The position numbers and the translations under genes were made by a program. Positions 57,301 to 64,000 of a DNA stretch of 64,000 bases are shown here, piece by piece (positions within the stretch are counted from its first letter, which is position 1; every line of letters starts with the position of its first letter). A model generated the notes under the pieces. That model saw only the letters and a program-made list of their open reading frames with translations. It was not told where the DNA came from and did no database searches. The stretch lies in the NCBI GenBank assembly GCA_035235625.1, contig CP141147.1:29928756-29992755 (forward strand). The letters are read 5' to 3'. The DNA is from Saururus chinensis. Taxonomy: Eukaryota; Streptophyta; Magnoliopsida; Piperales; Saururaceae.

Positions 57301-59326
57301 AGGCAAAAAAAATTGAGGTTTGCTAGACTACGTTCATATAAACAAATATAAGGCACCAAGCAACGCACCAACTAGACCTTTTAAGCTCAAAGTTATGACC
57401 GTCTCGTTCATTGAACTAGTTTAAGATTAAAATGCCAAAGCACACAAATAATCCACACAATATCTTATTGTCAGAGAGGCAACTCGCCATACAAGCAAAA
57501 TTACTACTAAGAATCAATGGCCATTGAATGAGCATTGAATGCCTCAGCTCATGGAGTTGTGTGTGTCGGGGCATTTTTAAACTTTTCCCTTATATATATC
57601 TCTATGTTGTATTCCTTCCACCCCACATTTATAATTCATATTTGAATAAATTGATATTTTAAAAAATAATTTTTATTTCATTCATTCATCTTATTATCAT
57701 ACTCCCTCCATCCTACAATAAGTGTCCTATTTTTTCTCAAAATAAATTATTAATTTATTTTAAAAAATTAAATAGGAATCTTATTTTATGATAAAATATA
57801 AAGCAAGATAAGTGATGATAAAACTTAATTTCTACTTTTACCTATATGTGTAAAATTTCAAGAACATACCCCATCGTATATGATTTTTTTTCTTACTTCA
57901 TTCTACCCCAATCTACCCCTTCCTTCTTCTTCGGCTCTAGTGTTGCCGGGCGGCGACCTCCTCCTCCTACTCATCTTCTTTTTCACTTTTTCTTCCCCTT
58001 TCTCAGCCCCTATGACCACCACCACGGCTTTTTGGCCTCACTAGTTGTGGCCAGCCAGGTCACTACAGATGGCGACCAAATTTGTTCAGGTCACCAAGAT
58101 GCCTGGCTGAGGCCAGTCCATGGTCACAACTAGGAGGCCTGGCCACAACTAGAATCTGGCCTAGCCAAGAGACCACAGTCAGCTATTGTCACAGCCAGGA
58201 GGCCATGGTCGTTGCCTCTGGCCCAACCTGGAGAAGAATAATGGGGAGGAACTATTATTACTGTTACCGACAAAGCCAAAAATGCCACTGTTGGAGTTGT
58301 TGCCGTTGTCAGAGCCATTGAAGGGAGAAGGAGATGTATGTTTTAATTGGCACAAGAAAGAAGATAAAGAGTAGGGATCCAGGGGTTTGAAGAGCTAATA
58401 AAAATATACTAAGTAATTTCTCCATCCTAAATTAATTACTCCATTTGGAAAAAAATAGTCTATATTAATAATTTTATTTTATTAAATTTAAGTGGTTAGG
58501 TATGTATTTAAAAAAAATGGGTTTTACCTATAATAATTACTATTTTTTTTAAAATAACTATTAATATAAGACAAAGAAAGTATTTTATTAAAAAGGGGTT
58601 TGTGGGGTGCTGATAAACACATTCTTAAAAAAATACAAAATTTACAACATTAAAGAAAGCCCTCATACATTTTGCATAGAGAAGGAACATGCGAACAATC
58701 CGTTGGAAGAATTTTTTATGCTCTATGCTCCACGTGAGCAGAGCGTAAAGAATGCCTGGGAGCCATTGAATTTTAAAATCGACGGTGCATGCGGTAGCGT
58801 ACGATAACGCATATATTACTTACGCTATCTTGTGCAACTATGTGCGCTGTCGATTTTAAAAATTGACGACTCCCGAACATTCTTTAGGAGCATAAAATAA
58901 CGCTTCCCAATCCGTAACTATCACAATCGGCTGGCTAGACTAACCACGAACAAATAAAAACTGAAAGCAACAATTCAGTGAATAGTGAATACACAACATT
59001 TATAAGTCGATTAAACAGAGCCCACATATGATCTGCTTTGAGTACACGCCCCAGATGAAATCAATTCCACTGTAACAGCAGCAATGATCCAACTTGCAAG
59101 AAGCCAAGCCAATCACATAACCAAAAGCTATATTGGCAGAGAAGAAAGACTTACTTGGCAAGTCCCAGGGCTCACAACTGCAGACATCGACCTCTGCGAT
59201 GATGTCGACCTCCCCCCTCTCCCCATTGATCTTCCTCTTGAGGTAATGGATTATCAGCTCGTCGTCATCCGGCCGGAACCTGAATCCCAGCGGCAGAGAC
59301 TCCAAGTCCACTGGCAACACTGCCAT
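48376..59326 (-). CDS. Membrane-tethered NAC transcription factor (NTL type), copy B
   Basis: Exons 59155-59326, 55319-55596, 54195-54605, 49523-49906, 48956-49426, 48772-48862 and 48376-48683 have the same phases as copy A and give 704 residues with no stop or frameshift. The start ATG gives [10 protein letters not shown]. The NAC core is present but the WKATGKDR motif reads [12 protein letters not shown] reads LVFH, and the first residue of exon 3 is Gly instead of Arg. Exon 3 is 48 bp longer than in copy A and exon 4 is 27 bp shorter. The C-terminal anchor is kept: [17 protein letters not shown] then RCIRS. The gene spans 11 kb because introns 1 and 3 hold 3.6 and 4.3 kb of mostly inserted DNA. 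It may still be expressed, but altered DNA binding or early decay is likely; the intact frame argues against a simple pseudogene. Confidence 0.85.
50070..53436 (+). mobile_element. Large LTR-like element R3 (3.37 kb) in NAC copy B intron 3
   Basis: Starts TGTCACGCCCTGGCGATACT, ends AGGGTCCTTACA, and has a perfect 5-bp duplication CCCTC (50065-50069, 53437-53441). It is colinear with R2 (shared gacccgagccgaacccggtcc-type start, gtcctttcggaccaa, gtgtgtgtaactagtagaag, and the gatcgatcgccct patch near 52240-52330). It is unnested, so it shows the undisrupted form. No coding capacity; same strand as R2, opposite to the host gene. Confidence 0.85.
50705..50985. repeat. Tandem repeat (54-58 bp unit) in R3
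   Basis: Five copies of gcatggatgtatctctaaca followed by tacatattccacatgcataa, starting at 50705, 50763, 50819, 50873 and 50929. R2 has only a single related segment near 40550, so the array expanded in R3. Confidence 0.9.
55075..55288. mobile_element. Foldback element F2 in NAC copy B intron 2
   Basis: Ends GGAAGCATTTTCTATGCTCC and GGAGCATAAAAAACGCTTCC are inverted repeats, and the interior forms further hairpins (gtagcgtatgatagcgcaag against cttgcgctacc). A 9-bp duplication TGTACAACT flanks it (55066-55074, 55289-55297), suggesting a Mutator-like origin. Copy A has one TGTACAG at the same place (28375). Confidence 0.85.
55691..56586 (-). mobile_element. Internally deleted Ty1/copia element in NAC copy B intron 1
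   Basis: The left LTR is 55691-55904; a truncated right LTR is about 56469-56586 (shared aaatatgtggagataatga and gccttgatgatcaattcttg). A purine tract (gagggaggg on the minus strand) adjoins the left LTR. Flanking 5-mers are aagtt (55686-55690) and aagtc (56587-56591). Copy A shows the empty site cacaagttaaccctaaac at about 28772. The element reads on minus, the same direction as the host gene. Confidence 0.8.
55967..56425 (-). pseudogene. Ty1/copia RNase H remnant
   Basis: Minus-strand frame containing the plant copia RNase H signature: [20 protein letters not shown], then [20 protein letters not shown], then [32 protein letters not shown] and [13 protein letters not shown]. Only the C-terminal end of pol remains, followed by the 3' LTR. 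It is open over about 150 codons, so the insertion is fairly young, but it cannot encode a functional polyprotein. Confidence 0.85.
56685..57255. mobile_element. Unclassified insertion in NAC copy B intron 1
   Basis: Copy A reads agtataccttaggaataag at 28868-28890. In copy B the same words are split: gtatacctt at 56676 and ccttaggaataag at 57262. The intervening DNA is absent from copy A and contains several caattgattg-type words near 57060-57240. No termini or coding domain were recognised. Confidence 0.5.
57507..58615. mobile_element. Unclassified insertion block in NAC copy B intron 1
   Basis: Absent from the homologous part of copy A (29105-29215). It includes a GC-rich segment at 57930-58340 with repeated ggccacaactag and ggaggcc words, and MITE M6. 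Frames at 57846-58133 and 58082-58374 have no recognised domain. Confidence 0.5.
58416..58580. mobile_element. Stowaway-like MITE M6
   Basis: Starts TTTCTCCATCCTAAATTAAT and ends TATTAATATAAGACAAAGAAAG with TA beside the right end; the interior matches M3 (ttactccatttgg, aaaataactattaatat). The termini are degraded. Confidence 0.5.
58705..58907. mobile_element. Foldback element F3 in NAC copy B intron 1
   Basis: Ends GGAAGAATTTTTTATGCTC and GAGCATAAAATAACGCTTCC; interior aligned with F2 (agcgtaaagaatgcctggga, gtagcgtacgataacgc). Flanks caatccgtt (58696-58704) and caatccgta (58908-58916) are a 9-bp duplication with one change. Absent from copy A at about 29260. Confidence 0.8.
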
Positions 59327-59559
59327 TATTGTCACTCCTCCAGGCCCCTCAGCACCACCCAGTTGCAGATTTCCGACAAGAAACCCCAAAGCACAACTGG
59401 AACAGAATGATCAAGTGAAGAGGATAGTCTCCATCGACGAGTATCAGGAGCTCAAATGGTGTGCCTGCTGCTTTAGTCCTGTGTCTCTTTTATTCCTACA
59501 ATCTCGTTGAAAGGAAGGCATGTCTGTTTGGATGGATTTGAAGCTCGCAATGTTTTTGT

Positions 59560-60479
59560 ACAAGGGTGGGGCCACCTCAATATGAGCCTAACGAAAGCAA
59601 TGTATGTGAATCTTTAGTACGGAGTATTTTATATCGATGATACATATGGTGGCATAGGTCAGTGTGATGATAACGTGTCTTAGTATATGTGCCGTTGATC
59701 TTGTAAATAAAATGTCAATAAATATTTTATACCAACTGTAAAACATTAGAAACCCTTGTAAATGGACTAAGAGTAAAGTAGAGGTGGTGGTAAGGTTGCA
59801 CTTTTCTAAAGCTTATGTGAATTCCACTTTATCTTTCTAAGATTCTATCAATTTCGTTGTACCGATCTTAAAGCTTTTATGCACCTAAGGGCTGTTATTG
59901 TAATTTTTAAAAATAGAAATAAAATTTTTTAGAATTAATTTTAAAATTTTATTATATAGTTAATAATAAAAAAATTAGAATAAATTTAAATATGGAGTCA
60001 AACTCAATTTTAAAATTTTAAATTAATATAACTCTCTCTCAAATTTAAATATGCACGTTTTTAGTACTATTATGCTTCTAAATTTGAGCCCTATTAAATA
60101 AGATCCTATAAGGGTAGGTAATTTTAAAATTTTAAAGTAGGCCCTAACTATATAACATATTTTTTAAGATTTAAATCAATATGAGAGGTAACCATTAAGA
60201 AATAATAGAATATGTAATTTTAAAACAAACGCTTAGAGGCATAATCAATAAAATCACCTCATGGGGTGATTTGGTGATTCTAACCAATTCTAACTTTAAA
60301 TGGTTTAGAATCAATTTTTGGGTGAAATTTTAAATTTTGCCCATCTTTTACACACAAACATGATTATAATAATTTAACTCAAAATTAAGGCATAATCGAT
60401 AAAATCTTACAAAAATTCTATACACAAACAGCCCCTTAAAATACTCCCTCGAAGAAATAGCTTGTGGAAACATAGTTTG
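59560..60479. other. Insertion-derived AT-rich DNA in the NAC copy B promoter
   Basis: Copy A passes from its leader straight to the gcccatgcaagtg block. Copy B has about 1.65 kb extra here, of which 59560-60479 is AT-rich, non-coding DNA with no recognisable ends. Confidence 0.5.
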
Positions 60480-61225
60480 TTATATGGGAGTAGAAGATTT
60501 TGTCATTTATTCTTTTTGTCTAACATTGAGTGTTTATTTAAAATTTTAAAATAAATTATTTTTTAAAAAATAAACTAAAATACTTGAGATAAAAGGAGTA
60601 GTAGATTGTGCCTTTTACTTTGTCTTTATGTTAAGTTAAAAATTTATTTGTTAATGTATATCAAATTTAGATCGACCAAAAATAGACCGATGAATAGATG
60701 TAATTACACTGTCTTTATGTTATGTTTGTTTCATCCCTCCTCTTTTGATAATCCTTTCTATTTCTTTCGTCGCGGAGATTTATTTTAACAAAAGAAAATA
60801 AATGATAAGACAAAAGATGAAAGGAAAGTGGTGGAGAGGTAGGGGGCTATTGGTAGGAAGGAGGGCCTGTTTGTCGTCTTTGTTACTTTGCCAATTGACA
60901 TTGCTCAGCCTTAAATCGACTTTTATTTTATTTTATTTTCACAAAAGCCTCAGGTGGGGTCCATTAATTTGAGAAGAAAAATGCTAATATTACTTAAGGC
61001 TTTACCGGTCGATCATTAGACCATGACTTCGAAAAGTTGAATTTGATACAACCGAAAGTTGTCTTTCTTCTCTAGGCTGAACATAGCTTTATAATCAATT
61101 ATGGTAACAATGATAGTAATCCCAAGAACATTGCTTAATTGCTAGATACACTTGATATTAGAAAGGGACCACCGGTAAAATGGTGCTCTGCTTAAAACAT
61201 CTCTAGCTGTTCCAAATTCAACAAC
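60480..61225. repeat. Dispersed repeat S2
   Basis: Colinear with S1 and S3 (gataagacaaaagatgaaag, tgccaattgacattgctcag, atgctaatattacttaaggc, ggtaacaatgatagtaatcc). It is uninterrupted at the R2 insertion point. It abuts the NAC promoter block and appears internally deleted near 61195 relative to S3. Confidence 0.7.
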
Positions 61226-61388
61226 TGAGTTTAATGTTGCCCATGCAAGTGTGAGGCCGGCTGGGACAATATCGTAAATATTTGATGATAAGGAGATTTT
61301 AAGGTCAGGTAGGAAGTTTAAAAGGAAGACACGCTGGAGCAGCGTCACGACAGGGGAGGGGCACCCCGGGGGAGCAGGGGGGCGTCAA

Positions 61389-61394
61389 CACGTG
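61389..61394. promoter_or_regulatory. G-box CACGTG in the NAC copy B promoter block
   Basis: CACGTG in the duplicated promoter block; the homologous stretch of copy A (near 30080) lacks it. G-boxes bind bHLH and bZIP factors. About 2.06 kb from the copy B ATG because of inserted DNA. Confidence 0.35.
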
Positions 61395-61469
61395 GGCCAT
61401 GGTTGAAGCGTTATCAGCAATGTCATCGTGGGCCCACCGTGTGACAAAAGCAACGGTTTCGTGTTATAC

Positions 61470-61799
61470 TTTTCTTTTTAACTAGTAATTACATTAAGGT
61501 GTAAAGTAATGGTCATTAAAGAATATTTATTATTATTTAATATCAAAATTATTTTATTGTATATAATATTTTATATACTTTAGACATAGATTTTCTTACT
61601 CTTTTATTTTTGATTTAAGCCCAGGTTAAACCTGTGTTCATAATTCACACATTAAAGTTTATGTTTGAGTTGGAACTTAGAGCTGAGATTTAAATTTTTA
61701 GTTCAAGCTTTCAAACTTATTTGAACTTCAAACTGAGCATGAATAGTTCGAACTCAAGCCTACCGATGTCAATGCTTGGCTTGGATCGATCATTAACAC
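61470..61799. other. AT-rich DNA between the NAC promoter block and S3
   Basis: No gene. 61640-61800 carries a gagttcgaactcaagc-type word cluster ending in cattaacacctct, resembling a dispersed hAT-like MITE end. Confidence 0.4.
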
Positions 61800-62660
61800 C
61801 TCTAACAACAAGTGTTTTATTTAATTTTTTAAAATAAAATAAAACACTTAATTTGAGATAAAAGGAGTAGATTATTATACTTTTTATTTATCTTTATATT
61901 ATGTTAAAAAATTATTTTAAAAATAAAATAAAATATTTACTATGAGACATAGAGAGATCAAATTGCCTTAAAAGCTTAAGCTTAAGGTGTTAAAAAATGG
62001 TCCAACGATGTATATTAAGTCCAGATCTGCCCAAATAAACTATTATAGATAGACAAATTATAAACATTTTTTATGTTATGTTTGTATCATCCCCCCTCTT
62101 TAAATCCAATCTACTTTTATTGCCATGCAGATTTATTTTTGGTAAAAAAAAAAGTGAAAGACAAAAGGTGAAAAGAAAGTGTGGCTGAGGGGAGGGGCCT
62201 TTTAAGGAAGGAGGGCCTTGGTCGTATTTGTTTACTCTACCAGGTGACATTGCTCAGCCTTAAATCAACCTTTTTATTTTTTTTATTTTTTTGACAAAAG
62301 TCTTAAATGTAGAAAGAGGAACAGTCCACTGGGGCAGTCTGATCTAAGTGACTCCATTAATTTGCACTGATTGAAAGAAGAAAAATGTTCATATTACTTT
62401 AAGTTTCAAAGGTCGATCGTTAGTTCATAAATTTGGAATGTTGAATATGATATAATCAAAAGTTATCTTTCATCTCTAGGCTGAGCATAGCTTTATGATC
62501 AATGATGGTAACAATGATAGTAATCCCAAAAGCATTGCTTGCTGGATACACTTGATACTGGAAAGGGTCCCTCAGTACAATGGTGCTATGCTTAAAAGAC
62601 TGTCATAAGACTGTTAGATGGCAGGGCCTTTTACACTGTGAAAACATATAGTAGATGAGG
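61800..62660. repeat. Dispersed repeat S3
   Basis: Third copy of the S repeat, colinear with S1 and S2 and the most complete at its right end (tgttagatggcagggccttt, cactgtgaaaacatatagta). No open frame is conserved across the three copies, so it is unlikely to be a gene. Confidence 0.7.
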
Positions 62661-64000
62661 ATAAAGAGGGCTGCTAAAGGGCCAAAGGGGAAGGAAAAGC
62701 ATTTCCCTTCCAGCTTATTGCAAGCTAACCCATAAAGTGGATTAAATGTTGAGGCTCCAATAGAAGCCTCAGGCCACATTCAACAAGTGAATTTAATTTT
62801 GCATTTTTTTAAAAGCCCTTTCTAGCATAGGTTCTATCCAAGGACTTAAATTCACGTTTAGATTCACATTACACTGAACCACCATGACACATTGCTGAAA
62901 CACACATAAAACATATGGCATTTTAAAATACAATGACAACACTTAACTTCAAGCATGCCCGGACATTGTAAATTTGATGGTATATATAATTCTAAGAAAA
63001 ATATTTTTTTAACGTTAAGATTTATACATCAAAACACTACTTCATCTCTCCCACACTATAAATAATTAGAACTTACTTTCATCAAAGATGTAAAAAAGAT
63101 GAAATAACAATTTAACGTGAGAATCTTCACGTCAAAATAACACTACTCTAACTCTAATGGTAGATCAGTGTCTACCGAGTAGTGCTATTCGTGAAAAATT
63201 ACACGTCAAAAGCCCCTCATCATTTTCAAACCCGTAGGGTCCACAAAGCCCATTCTAAGTTCACGACCATATAATTTTTTTATATTAATTAATTATTTAA
63301 TTGGGCTTTATGTTCATGTATTAGAAGAAATCAAAAGGACGATTTTTAAAAGAGTGTACGGCTAAAGAGCAAAAGATCAAAGATGTCATATCATTCCACC
63401 CAAAAAGCTACGCATTAAAGAAAGCTGTCAAGTAGCGTTCAGACGATTGGATCTTACTTGTATCAAGTGTTCGGGTTTAAAGTTAGTTAACATTGAATTA
63501 ATGACGATTTCATGGCTTTCATTAAATCTGACTTGATATAAGCGGAAAGCTACATCTATGAATAAATTCTGGCTTGATATAAGCGGAAAGATTGTACTTC
63601 AGTGGATATAGGAATAAAATTTTGTTTTTTACCTACCTAGAGGCAAAGGGCCGACTTAATATAAGCGAAAAGATTGTACCTTAATAAATTCTTATTTTTT
63701 TACCTACCTAGAGGTGGCAAAGAGCTGAGTTAAGCCCCACCCATTGGCCCAAGTCCGGCCATCTCTCTAAAATGAGAGGTTGTACCAAGGTTAAGATTTG
63801 AGACCTAGGGCCTAAATAGGCCGGGCTTAGACCTCAACCAGGACCAATCGAGGCCTGCATACTAACCCATCAGGCATTGCCATGTAACATATTAAAATTC
63901 AGTGTGGGACCATGTCTGCGTGTAGGGGTAGGACTAGGTTTGTATACGAATAGGAGTTGCTTCTACATCCAAGGGCAATTTGTGAATTTGGTTGTGCAGC
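62661..64000. other. Intergenic DNA to the window end
   Basis: No gene seen. 63571-63650 and 63653-63720 are an imperfect tandem repeat (cttgatataagcggaaagat and ttttacctacctagaggcaa words). Confidence 0.5.

Larger units (their letters stand above)
46790..61460. repeat. Segmental duplication, copy B (NAC gene and flanks)
   Basis: Homologous to 24020-30170 in the same order and orientation, but 14.7 kb instead of 6.2 kb. The extra length is made of insertions: F1, M4, M5 with R3, F2, a deleted copia element, unclassified blocks at 56685-57255 and 57507-58615 (including M6), F3 and repeat S2. Copy A provides empty or near-empty sites for most of these. Confidence 0.9.

Noticed and set aside
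57846..58374. Possible gene in NAC copy B intron 1
   Set aside because: Low-complexity Pro/His/Phe and repeated ggccacaactag words; absent from copy A; better explained as inserted repeat DNA.
59327..59389. N-terminal extension of NAC copy B (MGFLVGNL...)
   Set aside because: It begins at TTG, and the homologous copy A segment has no ATG either. The first ATG (59326) aligns in both copies.

Overview
This is a nuclear, repeat-rich, AT-rich plant (angiosperm) window. The evidence is GT-AG spliced genes of plant families, an intron-containing elongator tRNA-Met with the usual plant layout, Ty1/copia and Ty3/gypsy relics, and several MITE families. I cannot name the species. Exon models below were built by hand from reading frame, splice signals and family conservation; no transcript or database was consulted.

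Four protein genes look intact. A HIPP metallochaperone-like gene (heavy-metal-associated isoprenylated plant protein) lies on + at 15027-16523. An ILR1/IAR3-like auxin-amino-acid amidohydrolase lies on - at 20760-23350. Two paralogous membrane-tethered NAC transcription factors lie on -: copy A at 25185-29685 and copy B at 48376-59326. An elongator tRNA-Met(CAU) gene starts 118 bp upstream of the amidohydrolase ATG on the opposite strand. A collapsed second copy of the amidohydrolase (exon 1 plus 3' flank only) lies downstream of the intact gene at about 18245-19298.

Layout. 1-3.4 kb: gag-only Ty1/copia element with two palindromic MITEs in TA microsatellites. 3.4-14.4 kb: Ty3/gypsy pol relic, MITEs, a tandem/inverted repeat and a carboxylesterase-like fragment. 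14.4-16.5 kb: HIPP gene. 18.2-23.6 kb: amidohydrolase, its pseudogene and the tRNA. 24.0-30.2 kb: segmental-duplication copy A with the compact NAC gene. 30.2-46.8 kb: gene-free, holding large LTR-like elements (R1; R2 with nested N1 and N2) and copies of a 0.75-kb repeat. 46.8-61.5 kb: duplication copy B, whose NAC gene is swollen from 4.5 to 11 kb by insertions. 61.5-64 kb: repeats.

The most informative feature is the NAC pair. Exons line up one to one, so copy A gives the pre-insertion sequence for nearly every element in copy B: two Stowaway-like MITEs (one carrying a 3.4-kb LTR-like element), three foldback elements, a deleted copia element and two further insertions. Copy B still reads through but carries substitutions in the most conserved DNA-binding motif and has a changed promoter. 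Both copies also share a second potential splice donor in exon 6 whose use would remove the membrane anchor. I found no CRISPR, no operon and no clearly novel multi-gene system.
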